This document shows, piece after piece, positions 12,611 to 24,858 of a stretch of 64,000 nucleotides of DNA (position 1 is the first letter of the stretch; every line of letters begins with the position of its first letter). The position numbers and the translations under genes were made by a program. Location of the stretch: NCBI GenBank assembly GCA_026874595.1, contig CM049318.1:40383956-40447955 (forward strand), read 5' to 3'. The DNA comes from Sipunculus nudus (lineage: Eukaryota > Annelida > Sipuncula > Golfingiida > Sipunculidae). The notes beneath the pieces are model-generated. The model saw only the letters and a list, made by a program, of their open reading frames with translations. It did no database searches and was not told the origin of the DNA.

Positions 12611-15600
12611 TCACTCTGTCAGCTGCATGTGTTCTTCATCAATTGTAGGATCCCTCGCATAGTTGCTGTTGGATACCAGGTATATCACAGTGACGACCAA
12701 GCTCACGATAAATAAACCTGCCAAGTTTGCTACGATCAGCTCTGTTGGCTTTTTGGAGTAATCAGGTCTGAAAAATTAATTATTAAATTGTTTTTATGTA
12801 AATTAACTTTATAAAATAAATATATAAAATAGGAAATATTCATTTTTATCTTTCTTTGAATAAATATGCAAGACTTGTGTCCTTGGTAAGGTCTTGGAGT
12901 TTTCTTTTATCTATACATGCCAGGCAGGACAAATTCTAAATATAATGTTTATTAAGCATTTGTTACAAAGACAAATAAATGAGGGGAAAATCCTGGGCCG
13001 ATCCAGGAGTCAAACCCAGGTCGGTAGTGCACAAGTCTGGCGTCCCAACCGCTTCCCTAGACTAGAATATCAGCAGAAGCTGACAAAAGCCCTCAGCCAA
13101 AAGAACAGTGTTTAGAGGTGGTAACAGTAACATGTACTAAATATCTGTTCTCACATGGATATATATCTGTACATGTCTCAGTTATAAATTTAAAATTGAG
13201 AGGTATGTACCATGATTCATAACAATCCACCAAATGCTTCCTGAAAAATAAGCTTCTAAATGTTTTTTCTATAATCAGCTCTAAAACGTAGAAAAATAGG
13301 TCAAGGTCACCCATCTTTGAACTTGACCTAGATTTTCAATATACATCTTCACTGAAAAAATAAAATTCCTACGGTGAATCCTTTTAGAGATATCCCGCTC
13401 ACAAGCCCAAAGTTGAAAAATCCGATAAAAATTAATTAAAAAACAGAAATTGTAGGTGGCGCCACCAAACTTGTGTAGCAGGTACAAACTATCAGTCCTA
13501 ATAATCATAATAAGTTTTGTGAAAATCCACCAAATGGTTCCTGAGTAATTAGCATCTAAGTTTTTTTCTATAATCAGCTCTAAAATGTAGAAAAATAGGT
13601 CAAGGTCACCCATCTTCGAACTTGACCGAGATTTTGTTGATATACATCTTTACCAAGGAAATAAAAATCTGATGGTGAATCCTTTTCAAGATATCCCGCT
13701 CACAAGGTAAAAGTTAATGGACGCCGGACGGACGGACAGACAGCTTGGGTGACGACAATAGCCCATCAGCCTAAGGGCTAAGGGCTAAAAAGCAAGCTTC
13801 ACTAGCGAGACAGTTCGGTCCGCTTTTATGTCACCCCGTAACACATCCTCTTAAAGAGCGTTCTGCTATCAGAACAAGACTAATTATTCCAGGAGTCACA
13901 CTTTGGTGAGCTTATTCCCTGGGCCACAAAGTTTTACCATCATCCCGGAAGAGCCCCCATTTTGTTACGAAGACAAATAAATGAGGGGAAAATCCTGGGC
14001 CGATCTGTGAGTCAAACCCAGGTCAGTGGCGCACAAGTCCAGCGTCCCAACTGCTTCGCTAGAAAAGCAAGCTTCACTAGCAAGACAGTTTAGTCAGCTT
14101 TTATGTCACCCCGTAACACACTAAAGAGACATGGTGCACAAATGGCCATGGTTTGCTCACAACAAATGAATAATGTTGAAAATAAACTTCCCAGAAATGC
14201 TAATTTTTGCTAAATCCACATTGGTTTGTAATTAGGCCATACTGAAAGTCTGAGAGAAGGATAGATACCATGGTTGGCTTAATATCTGCAGGTTTTAATG
14301 CTTGAGATTTTCAAGCCTCCGTTGAATTTTGCAAGGGTTCAAATTTTTGTGATCTGTCTCTGCAATGTTTTACACACAGTGACTATCCTTCCTCATTTAT
14401 CTATGATCTTTTGATATTACTGGCACAGGTAACATATATGAGATGTCAGCATGGCCATAGTATAACTGTCAGTTTGCCTGTGAGATGACACAGTTCATAT
14501 ACAAAGGTTAATTGATTTTGGATTCCTTTTCCATATAAGTTTGAAACCTCTCAAACAAAAAGCCAACTGCAATAATTCAAGGTTTCTATGGAAACCTTTT
14601 CAAAGCCGACCTGAATTTCAATAAGAAGACTCAATAGCTTTAACAATTACCAGAATATTTTCTTTACTTCTGAATAAATGATATGGTGAACTGAAGTGTG
14701 TGAAAGATGTCAGGAGATTACATACGTGGAGAAAATAACTTTTTCAGCGATTCCCATCACAGAGGTAGCGGCGGCCATGACAAAGATGGCCATCCCCCAG
14801 TAAACGTGAAGAGGCTTGTACTTGGCCCGCATCTCAATGCTCAGCTTAGGGAAGAGGAATGAAATCAATCCAACCACCCACTGAAACAAAAATGTCACTC
14901 TTAATATTCAAGGGGTTTTACCTGAGATATAACAAGTTGAAATGATTGAAAGATGTTTACCACAGGGCACCCACCTAGCAGAACCCTCATAACATTATGA
15001 AAGTCTCGGCATCACTATTAATGAGCAAGTATGACTGTTTATGCTTTTTTTAAAGAAAGGTTTCATGGCCTGTTGTTGGCAATACTTTCCTAAATAAGAA
15101 AGAATGTAACCATAAGATAAGAATTATAAAATAATATTAATAATTCTGTTTAAGCTGCTTTTGATAGACTCTACAGGTAAGAGTTGAATCACTAACACTA
15201 CAATTGGGAGTGGGTCCATGTTTTAGGGAAGGGGAGGTTTTAATTTTACACTGAGTGAATTATACCCTATAAAAGGTCCATATCTTCTACAAGAGGGGAG
15301 GGATTAGCCTTAAAATTTGGGAAAACACAGCAAAAATAATTATGCCAGTCTTTGTGACAGGATTGAGATTGCATCTAAATCTCCAAACCCGTCCAAAGCC
15401 CCCCCCCCCCCCCCCTCCCATTCGTAAGTAGATCATACCTGTAAAGCGAACAGCAGCACAGTGATGATCCCCAGCCAGCTGTGTAGACTGTACATGTTGG
15501 GGTACCCTGATTTATTGTGATTATCAAACACCGCCTTCAGACCAACAGCAGCAAAGATGAGGGCAAAAACCTGCATGGCCGCATGTACAGCCTTAATGTA

Positions 15601-17348
15601 GATCTTATTCTCGTTTCTGAATATGCGGTACACCAGGATGGCTGAAAAGATAACAAAGCAGTACAAACCTTCATGACAGGAGTAAATACTACAACTTAAA
15701 TATCTGCCTAATTTTACCCCTCCCTCCAGTCTTCCCTCCAGTATTGTACCACTCCCTCTAGTACTGTACCCCTACCTCCAGTATTGTATACCTCCCTCCA
15801 GTGCTGCATTGGATCTGTTTGCATGTTTGACCGTATGTGCAGACTTGTAACTCCAATACTACAGAATATTTCCTCTGGGAAATTTTAAACAAGGTAGGTC
15901 TCAAAGATATAGGTTCTTTCTGAAGATGATCTGTATTCCAGAGTTCACAGGTAAACAAAATGTTTAATTGTAGTTCACATTTCACTCCCCAGGTGGTAGT
16001 AGAGTGAGGGTCTGCAGTCTCTGACTTGTACGCCTATCACAGCAGATCTCAGATGGATTTAGACAAGGCTGAAACAAATTCACTATTATATATGATGCAA
16101 ACTGGAATATCAAACTGCAGTTTATATTGTAACATCCTTGTATTCATTAACTAGAGTTATCTCATGAAAGTAAAGCAAAGTTTAACATGTAAGTACAGCT
16201 TACAAGTAACAGATCATGGATTAAAGATGAAACATTTCTCATAATGAAAAAAAAGTTTTACAGCACTGAATATAACTCATTATTTAGAAATAAAGTGATT
16301 TAGGCCTTTAAATTAAAAATAACTTTTTTACTTAAATAAGAACAGATATACCTGTCATTCTCACACAAGTGTGTCAAAAAAGCAACTAGATCATAAACAT
16401 AAATCTCACACAAAAGGTTCTCAGGAAGAAATTGGTGTGAGACACGAAATCTGTCACTGATTTTTGGTATGTGGTGTGATTTTTCTATTTCCTTAATGTT
16501 AAGGTAAAAAAAGAGAGGCACCACCCATCTGTGCCCCTCTCAAACTGTGCCCCTGACAAGCAGATGGTATTTAAATTGCCTTAAATTAGACTAGCAGTTC
16601 AGCTTTAATGTTACATCACCCTGCCTTTAGTTATTTTACAAGCAAGCTTTATATTTCATACATGAACATTAACAGGACTAAATGACAGGAAAAGATATAC
16701 TGAAGGTCTCTTGCAAGTTATTTTGGAAGATCTGTGTTCAAAAAGGTTCTATAAAAAAAGTTCATAATATTTTTGTTAAATGACCATGGATGCAACCAAC
16801 AGCATTTTAAAAATGAATGTACAATTAACTTGTGCATATAGTCCAGCGAGACATTTCAAGAGCAATTAAAAAGAGAACAGGAATTTATGAACATCCCCTG
16901 TAAAGTCTGGACACATCCAATGTAGCGCAGCATGTCAGATTCATACAGGTGTTGAGTGGCTGACCCCATTGCACTCAAACATGCAAGCTGACACAGATGA
17001 ACAATTCAGCTGTAACTCCAAATATTAAACTGAGCCCTTATATTGGCTTGCATGATATTGTGTATCGTATTTGTATTTAATGGGCCAAGGTATTTTATAA
17101 TTTTGTTTATTAACTTTTACATTTTACATTTTTTAATAACACTTACCATTTCCATACAGGAAAATGAAACCGATAACCATGAAGAGTGGATGGTAGTTGA
17201 AAGTTTTGTCTGTCCAGTTGAAGCCCCCCCGGAAATGACCCATCCACACACCAATCATCACCACTGAAGTGAGGCCGAAAACCTGTGACACGAGCACCCA
17301 GAAGGTGAAACCTCCGAGCTTGTTTGTTATGGAGCCCTGTTGCATCAT
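12611..17348 (-). CDS. CYB561: Cytochrome b561 family protein, 4 coding exons, complete
   Basis: Coding exons, in transcript order, are 17348-17147, 15641-15439, 14880-14726 and 12767-12611. All junctions are GT-AG (donors GTAAGT, GTATGA, GTATGT) and the phases agree, giving 238 residues. The ATG at 17348 is followed by a second ATG and lies 13 bases inside an exon whose acceptor is at 17361, so at least one 5' untranslated exon lies further upstream. The four histidines that ligate the two b haems in this family are present: H53 (YHPLF), H87 (KAVHAAMQ), H121 (YSLHSWLG) and H160 (PLHVYWG). They are spaced as in vertebrate CYB561, shifted by one residue. Six hydrophobic segments fit the six-helix fold. 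The family moves electrons from cytosolic ascorbate across vesicle, lysosomal or plasma membranes, either to regenerate ascorbate or to reduce ferric iron. Which subfamily this is (CYB561, CYB561A3 or CYBRD1) cannot be decided here. Introns of about 1.5, 0.6 and 2.0 kb are repeat-bearing. Confidence 0.93.
12962..13848 (-). mobile_element. tRNA-like SINE copy 1, split into 12962-13060 and about 13787-13848
   Basis: The two parts together match the uninterrupted copy at 13963-14120. On the minus strand the order is a TGTTACGGGGTGACATAAAA head, a stretch with an A-box-like AGGGAAGCGGTTGGGA, a B-box-like GGGTTTGACTCC, and a CCCTCATTTATTTGTCTT end. The B-box resemblance suggests a tRNA-derived promoter; the full family identity is not known to me. 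Confidence 0.6.
13061..13790 (+). mobile_element. Pearl/HINE-like element inserted in a SINE
   Basis: The borders are set by the SINE it interrupts: SINE sequence stops at 13060 and resumes at about 13787-13791. The interior has two tandem units of about 300 bases (13190-13415 and 13500-13720), both with ATAATCAGCTCTAAAA, AAAAATAGGTCAAGGTCACC and GATATCCCGCTCACAAG. One copy carries AGGTGGCGCCACC (13454-13466). A GGACGGACGGACAGACAG run follows, then GGCTAAGGGCTAAAA at the right end. Sub-terminal AGCCCTCAGCC (13088-13098) and GGCTAAGGGCT (13776-13786) are near-perfect inverses. Confidence 0.65.
13963..14120 (-). mobile_element. tRNA-like SINE copy 2, uninterrupted
   Basis: This is a 158-base unit with the same order as copy 1 and about 90 percent identity by eye. 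It contains GACCTGGGTTTGACTC, similar to a pol III B box, on the minus strand. It lies 114 bases from the end of copy 1 within the last intron of the b561 gene. It is not a functional tRNA: no cloverleaf with an anticodon arm could be drawn. Confidence 0.6.
15399..15415. repeat. 17-base C-tract in a b561 intron
   Basis: It lies about 25 bases past the donor of b561 exon 2 in the transcript direction, where it reads as G. This is the window's longest tract in this orientation. Confidence 0.95.
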
Positions 17349-17361
17349 CTTGAAGTTTTTA
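17349..17361 (-). other. 5' untranslated part of cytochrome b561 first coding exon
   Basis: The 13 bases before the start codon follow a good acceptor (polypyrimidine run then CAG ending at 17362). The mRNA therefore begins in a separate upstream exon at higher coordinates. That exon cannot be placed with confidence. A strong minus-strand donor at about 42234 is one candidate (see findings). Confidence 0.7.
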
Positions 17362-19369
17362 CTGAAAAGTGAAATATACAATGAATTATAAAATTGTTAA
17401 TAAATTGATCAAACTAATTAACTTTATATAAGAAGCTGGTCAGTTAACAGAGTCCTGTTAAAGGCTGCTTGCACATACAAATGCAACAAATGCCAAGCAC
17501 AGTTGCGTTGAATCCCTATTTGTGGTTGTGTTTTTATTGAGAAATGAACCAAACTGTTCACTTCATTACATAGAAATGTATGGAAATAGCATGTATCATT
17601 AACAGGTGTAATATGCTGGTGCTTTCTTCCCATGTACCCCTAAAAGAAGGATTCAAGGGACTGTGTATAAAGCAAGCATTTATTTTGATATGATACTAAC
17701 TTGAAGAAATAATTTATTTTGCATAGCATAGACTTTTATGGGATACACTAAATCAATGTACACTTAAAAATGAGGTGAATACAGATATTTAATTAAGTGA
17801 AATAACAGTTTCTTTATTTTATAGTTCAGGAATCAAAAGAAAACTCCAAAATGCAAGAACACATTGTATTTGAAGAATATAAAGATAACATAAGGAAAAG
17901 CAATCTTGAATATATTATAACACATAAATCCAGTGCTCTGAGACACTGTATAAAGATATGAACAATTAGTAATAAAAGTCAACTGTTACAGATATATTTA
18001 AATAAAAAACAGGTATATTTTAATTTATTATAATTATTTAAGCCAAAGACCTGTCCATGATATGAACAAAATGACAGAGCCTTTAATGAGTAATTTAATA
18101 AGTAATTGGCAAAAGTAACAAATCCTGATATACCTCTTTGTCATAAACTCAGACATATGCTTTCTATTCACTTCAGAATGTGCACATTCATGTAGGACAT
18201 GCAATCAGGAGACTGAAAGTTTATAAAATATTAGCTGGTACTCTCCCTGTGTCAGAACAATGAAGAACATTTTATTAGTTTGTGCTGCACTTTTCAACTC
18301 AAGGCAAGCATTGGTGCATGACTGCGGTGACTGTGAAGATATTTAAGTAATAAATACCAGTTGCTAAGTAATAAATGAACACTTTAGATAACCACATTCA
18401 AACTGCTATTTCATGTTTTCCTCACTTTGTTTAATTTTTTAATACTTGATGTACAACTAAATTCAAGAATATTCTTGATAATACATGCAGTGCAAATAAA
18501 TATCTGGCAGTATTTATTCCTTTGCATGATCTTGGAAGGACATTTCCTTTGATCTAAAACATTCAATGCATAAAGTGACCGGTGGGTACTCTTTAAGTGA
18601 TGTATTACACAATGACATCCCACAGGGCAGATAAGCTAATGTAGTGTGTCCAATAAATGTCAGCAGCTGGTAATCCTGTGCCTGGCAGTCCTACTGTACA
18701 TAATTAAACAAACATTGGTGAGAGGTCATATGCCCCTTTTATAGTGAATCTGTTGGGGCATTTATTTCTTACTTACTCATTCACTCTCTGCCAAGAATAT
18801 CCTGGTATTCTTTACATAAAGAAAGTCGGTTTGATTTGAATTCATCAACCAAACATGGTAACATCTGTGTGAAAAAGAATGTTTCTAAATTGTCCATTTG
18901 CCTCTTAAAGGGACATTATCAGAAGCAATATTGTGCCAATTCTTTCACACTATCAGTTCAGTTTTGATTTATACAAAAGTTCCCCCCTCAAAAAAAAAAA
19001 TCCACGCATACAGTCTTAGTACCTTGCATACTGTGTTTTTACAATTTGTTATGGCTCTGCGTGTTGGTAAATACAGTCAACAGTTTGCCATAACAAAGCC
19101 GCATGATCTGAGGTCTGATCGTAAGCCGCAGCACACTGTATTCAGCCAGCAGCAACATGAATTACGATAACTGAGCCAAGTCAATTAGGGCATCTCCTGA
19201 CATGTGTAGTGACTCCGTGATGCACACGGCCCCATGCGCTGTGTCTATGTTGACACCTGTGGTCGCGCCCGGTCCACTGTATTTAGCACTTGTTTACAAA
19301 AGTAAGCAAACAATTTCAAGGCAATATTTTGGCAGGTACAGATTTATTTTAAAGGGAAGAAACTATTTT
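17362..19369. other. No coding sequence; may contain a b561 5' UTR intron
   Basis: Plain AT-rich DNA. A less AT-rich patch at 19190-19290 with CGCGCCCGGTCCAC has no splice signal I can assign. Confidence 0.4.
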
Positions 19370-20540
19370 TCATGTTAATTCAACATGCTTTATAGATGAT
19401 TGGGTCCCTTTAACATAATCTTCATCATATGGCACTTCAATTACTTTGTTTTCTGAGTCTGAGCACCAAAGGAACAGTACAACCTTTTGCTTTTTAGTAC
19501 ATTTCAAAGTCAGTTGGATCTGGCTTAAATATCCACGAGAACCTGACCTGTGCAACAAATATGTACCTTTTTCATTCACCTTTACGTCATACTTTCCACC
19601 TTCACACAAGGGCTGCAGTTCACTAACAAGAGGGCATTTAACTTCCAGGATTTCTGCATTATCAATGATTCCATCAGGGCTTGCTGATAGCCACATGTAG
19701 TTCTCACATACAACAGTACCTGATGGAGCAACAGGATTTCTGGTTATTTCTTCATAGCTCTTTCTTGCCTTTTCTTCATTTATCTGACCTTGTCTGGTAT
19801 CTAGGTTCCCCTGAACTTGGGTAGGATGTGCTCTTTCAAGAATTTATCAGGCTTTGTAGTTTTTCTTTTTGGTACTTTTGCAGTAAAAATAAGTTTCTTT
19901 TCACAGCAGGTTATCAGTACTGCCTTGCAACAGTGTATTGTCATTCAGAAGCTTTATTTGCTTTGAGTTAAACTTGACATATTTCAAATAAAATTCCCAA
20001 CATTCATCACATTTAACTGTGTATCATGGACTCCATGTACAAATGTACGCTTCTGTCGACTTCTGTAACCTGGGCTGTTACACTCATTCTTAATAATGTG
20101 CCTGGTAACAGAAAAAGGTCCTTCAGTCCAGAAGTTTCAACTTGTTTGATGTATTCAGCATGATTCTCATAGACTGGAAAGGGAGGTGCAGCTCACGTCT
20201 TTATCACATGAGTATTTTCATAGGTATCTCTTACCCTTGGTTTTTTATACTGTATATTTTTAAAAGCATCAGGTTCCACATTTTTGGTTGTGCCTTCATT
20301 CCACATTGCTGCAAGATCTGAAACACTTGTGCTTGTGAGGTGGTTCCTGACAGAATATTCTACTTTCCATAATACAGCTAAGACATGACTGCAGGAGCGC
20401 CCCATTCAAGCTTTACATGTACACCCTCTGGTCGGTACCATCCCGCCTTTTTGGCAGAGTACCCAGGCTTCATGGTATTGATCATTTATAGCCTGTGAGG
20501 GGTCTCACTTCAGCCTTCAGGTTATTCCATTCCCATCAGA
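19370..20540 (-). pseudogene. Decayed SWIM zinc-finger plus YqaJ-nuclease gene
   Basis: Reading 5' to 3' on the minus strand, the sequence first encodes a SWIM finger: CTC, seven residues, then CSHVLAVLWK. The C-x-C-x7-C-x-H pattern is interrupted by TGA at 20408-20406. An open stretch follows (20405-20193) containing NEGTTKNVEP. After it come frame-shifted remnants (RSRQKRTFVHGVHD and a cysteine-containing piece). The last part is an open 108-residue YqaJ-type exonuclease domain (19696-19370) with SPDGII, the catalytic-type LEVKCP and the glutamine-containing YLSQIQLTLK. YqaJ domains are lambda-exonuclease-fold nucleases. SWIM-YqaJ proteins are, to my knowledge, multicopy in many marine invertebrates and may be mobile or virus-derived; that origin is inference. 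The stop and frameshifts mean this copy is not functional as it stands. Confidence 0.8.
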
Positions 20541-20950
20541 ACCAGACTCAAATAAATGCATAATATTTTTTTCAGGTTTTAGCGTGTCTAAACAGTGCAA
20601 CTTACTGACCAATGAGTGCAAAGTGCACTTTGTGACTCTTTCTAGAAGTTCTGAATATGCGTCGTATGTAAACAAAAGCCTTTTCCAGGTGACCTTGTTT
20701 TATATATATTTCCTGTATTAAGTTTTAATTTAATCTGACGACTAGCAGTAAATAAAAGCCCTGTATAATCACTGTTTCATCATAATCTCGCCCTAGATCA
20801 TCAATGGTAAACATGAATACATTAACCACTCCTGGTCTATAGCTATGTCACATGTAAACAAATGGTTCCTCTTTTCTTTAGGCTGTCCACACCAGTAAAT
20901 ATACATCAATACAACAGCATTCATATTACATTATATTAGGCCAAATAAAA

Positions 20951-21850
20951 CAAGTGACCCATGGGTCATGACGCTCAGCTGCCAAGCATGACCTGTGACA
21001 TCATGGACTGAGATTCACAACTTCCAGTCAAATTTTGAAGAACCAATTTGCCAATTTGTTGAAAATTTTCTATGACAACAGAAATATATATCACCTATGT
21101 CTGGTTAAAACACAGTGAATTGATGGTCTGAGGAAAATGCATGATTGTTAAGCTATCAGGAACTATTCCAACAGCTTGCTTGACATCTGTCAGTCTCAAA
21201 GGAACACCACAAAGGGAAAATATAAGATCAAAATATATAGCAAAATTCAAGGAAATACATGCAAGAATTATTGAGAAACAGGTGCTTCTGTATGAATTTT
21301 TATTCAATACAAGCCAACTGTACTGCACTTTTATAAATGATGGTAATATTTATTCAGAAATATTTGACCCAATCCTTTACAAGATTACATAAATATACAT
21401 CCAACTGCATTCACTTTAACTGTTCTTGAGATAATATGATCAAAAGGAATTAAAAGATGGTTGCCTGGTGGCCATATTGGACTTCTGACAAGTCTGAAAT
21501 CAGACAACAAACATTCTCTAAATCGGACCAAACATTAAAGAAAAATTACTGAAACTGCACTGAAGAAAGAATTTCTAAGGTGGCTAACTGGCAGACATTA
21601 TGGATTTCTGACAAGTATGACATTTGATATCCCACATTCTCCAATCAGAGACCAAACTTGGGCAAATTATCCAGTAATGAATGCCCAAAATAATTCAAAA
21701 GGCATGTCCAGGCCCTCATATCAGATTTATAGATATGCAATTGTAAAAAGTGTAAGTCCAATATTTTTTATTATCACTCTGCTTTTCAATGGGGTCAGCA
21801 GGGTAGGTAAACTGCCAAACCTGAAAGAAAAGAAATGCAGAAAGCATGAC
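20951..21850 (+). mobile_element. Pearl/HINE-like element, left end and two monomers
   Basis: The left end CAAGTGACCCATGGGTCA is shared with the copies at 7858 and 37451. Two related units of about 130-145 bases follow, each with CATATTGGACTTCTGACAAG or a variant (about 21460 and 21590). No right end with AGTCAGCTGAGCT was found, so the copy is truncated or has lost that end. The 3' limit given is approximate. Confidence 0.5.
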
Positions 21851-22269
21851 TAAGAGTCTTGAAATAAAACAAAAAGCCATCCTAAATCAAGGTACACATC
21901 CACATATTATGAGAACAAACACTTGCTTTTATATGTGGTGATATATATTAAAATATTCAGATATCTAGGAAACTAAGTTTATTGCTAGGATTCCATAAAA
22001 TAAACTGCAAAATGTTCCCATCATCTTATAAATCAGTAGCTAAACCTTAATACTATACTCTCATAGTCTTAATGCCTGGCTGAAGCATTCTGACAACAGT
22101 GTTTTTTTTTTATGAAGTAATGAGGTACTTATCACTGAGCCTTATCACTTAATAGGCTGATACAAAAGGGAGTCATATGTCACCAGTGTCACTCACAATT
22201 ACAGCCACACAGGGAGATGTACCAGCTGGAGTGGGATGGTTATATATACAAGAAAAATAGAGATGGTCT

Positions 22270-23047
22270 ATAAAATAAGTAATTGTGAACATCCCTGACC
22301 TATGACCTTGGCCTTTTGCCCATATATCAACTGGATTCTTTCTAAATGATGGGTAACTACTAACCACTTAAATCTGGTGTAATTACTTGGCAACCAATGG
22401 GTGAATAACTTTGACCTGCAACCTTTAACCTGCTGACCAGCTGACCCCAAAATCAATAAGTTATTTATTCAAGCAAAAAGACCCATAAATATGAAGTTTG
22501 AGTCAAACTGAGTGATGCATAGATGTGGCATATGTGAAAGACTGAAGGTTTGGGTTGAACAGTTACACTTGAAATATGCTCACAAGCATTAAGAACAATT
22601 AAATATTGTGATCTTGACCTTTGACTTTTTGACCTCAATATCAATAGGCTTCTTCCCTTATTGGTAGGTAAGCCATATATGACAGATGGAAGGTACAGAT
22701 TGAAAAGTTTGCCTGAAAATGACTCCACGCAAGAAGTGGGTGCTGTGAACTTGACCTTTGACCTCAAAATCAACAGGTCTTTTCCCCTGTTGGCAAAGAA
22801 GCGATATCAGTGCTGGAAGGTTTGGAATGAAAAGTCTAGCTTGAAATGTGTCCACAACCTTTTCAAAGAAGTGGATCTTGTGACCCTGACCTTTGACCTT
22901 GTGACCTCAAAATCTATAGGATTCTTCTCCAACTTAGTAGGTGAGCTATATGTGAAAAATCAAAGAATAGCCACCGCCACGATATCTATTTATAGAACCA
23001 GGCCTGGGTCAGCACTGTGGGGTATCTAGGTCACTCGAACAAACAGT
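22270..23047 (+). repeat. Tandem array of about 130-base TGACCT-rich monomers with right inverted-repeat end
   Basis: Diverged monomers repeat with a period of roughly 130-140 bases. Each has a TGACCTTTGACCT-like core, then CTCAAAATCAATAGG, CTTCCCCTGTTGG and GAAAGATGGAAGG (about 22290, 22610, 22740, 22880). The array ends in AATAGCCACCGCCACGATAT (22966-22985) and ATCTAGGTCACTCGA (23024-23038). Short open frames in it are a by-product of the repeats. Confidence 0.65.
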
Positions 23048-23459
23048 GGCTGGGCAGTGCTGGCAATGTGGTCATACTATAGTGTTTAGTCTACTACATC
23101 AACAGGTCTTTTGTACGTGTATTTTGTGTTGGCCAGCTTTTTTGCATTTCCTTAGTTCACTGTCCATTTTCATCTCTGGTTACTAGAATGGTCAAGCACT
23201 ATGCTTATGGTACCTGTAATAGTGATGATAGGTACAAAGCCTGACAGGCCACACATGCATTGGGTATGGTTTATTCCATTCCCTAAACCTCCTATGCCTA
23301 TGGACCTTGAAAATTTTAACCGCTAGGTTATTGCATGACGATGCCATAACTTTGGGACAAAAAATATCACCAAAGATTCCTATGTTTGATATAAACATTT
23401 TGTTGGTGGCAGTGGCCAAACAAATTCATTTAAGTTGCAGGCCTGTATCCAGATAGAGC

Positions 23460-23487
23460 GGGGGGGGGGGGGGGGGGGGGGGGGGGG
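23460..23487. repeat. 28-base G-tract
   Basis: The longest homopolymer in the window. It is preceded by GTATCCAGATAGAGC, which resembles the GGATCCAG end found beside the tracts at 52.1 and 54.5 kb. Confidence 0.95.
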
Positions 23488-24858
23488 AGGGCTTACAAAA
23501 GCCACACCTCCTTGTAGACAAATATAGCTGATGGGTAAATGAATATTTTACTATTAAAAAATTCTACACAATATATACTGAGCTCAAAATTGGGGTATTA
23601 ACACTGAAATATTGTCTTTTCAAAGCAATCATCCCACAGTCACTTGCCGCATTATTTTCTGACTTGCCCAGCTGTTGTGGCTTTGAGAAAACCTTTGCAT
23701 GCAGCAAGGGATATGTGCATTTAAATGTACAACTAAATATTATTTGGATTTCCAACTACTTGTAACTGATTGTAGCCATGATGTAACATGCGGGATCCTC
23801 AAAATGTAATATATACTTCGCCTCCTTGTTTATGTGTTTGCATGAAAACAAACTAAAAACATTTAAATTCAAATGTAAAACAATATTTTATTCGCAATAT
23901 ATATAAATGTCCATTTTTATTAATTTATGAGCAAAAATTTAAATAATCAATATTAATAATGAACAAAGAGACCATTTTAACATATAATATTGTATGATTT
24001 TTTTTCTTGGGGAAATAAAGCAATGGGATTTATGGTTACATGTAGAGACACAACTATGCACACTTTATTAATCAGTGAACCAAGAAACAAGAGATATAAT
24101 GCATTTATCCAGAGCATGTAAATGATACATAACTGGAATGAACATTATTTACATTATTTTTTCAGTGAGCCAATAAAAGGGGGGGGGGGGTTAACTCTGA
24201 TTTCAGTAATTTTTAGAGAGCACTTTGTATATTTGGTTAATATTGTACACTACATAACATCACACATATATATATACATTAATATCATTAACATGCACAT
24301 TCAATTATAAACCCTGAAACAATTAATACACTGGATTAAAATCTGATTTAACTGTTTTGTAGATAGTAAGTTATATATCTTATGCACATATAGTAAAGGT
24401 ATATAAATTTAGTATATAAATGATAATTATTACATGAATTTAACTTGATGACCATGCAGTGATCTCCAGGCCCACAACCAGCTATCAGTGTCACAGCATA
24501 TGATGCAGGCTGGTCATCTCATATCTATGAAATTTAGTCAGTGTTAATTACATGACATTTCATATCATATTACATAAGTAATAATATATATGTTATATAT
24601 CAAACACACAAGTCCAGATGTTTCATGTATTTAGGAGGAACTGTATTAGTGTCGGTCACTCCCAACGCTGGATATTCAGCTCCCTGCTGAGTTGATTATT
24701 TAAGACCATACCTGCAATTAAGGGTCAAATAACCAGCCTGCCAGTCTCACTATATCACCGTATTATGTAATAAACAGTATAGGTACAGCAAAACTGTTTT
24801 TTACTTTGAAGCATTACTACTTACATTATATAAAGTTTTGAAATGCCGTGCTAGTCTG
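23488..24858. other. No gene recognised
   Basis: AT-rich sequence with an 11-base G-tract at about 24180. Confidence 0.5.

Noticed and set aside
12990-13060. Possible tRNA gene on the minus strand
   Set aside because: A B-box-like motif is present, but there is no acceptor stem or anticodon arm and a second copy with the same tail lies nearby. It is a SINE.
15758-15985. 75-codon minus-strand open frame in a b561 intron
   Set aside because: It contains a short CCTCCAGTATTGTA-type tandem repeat. No conservation with b561 and no need for an extra exon, because the phases already agree without it.
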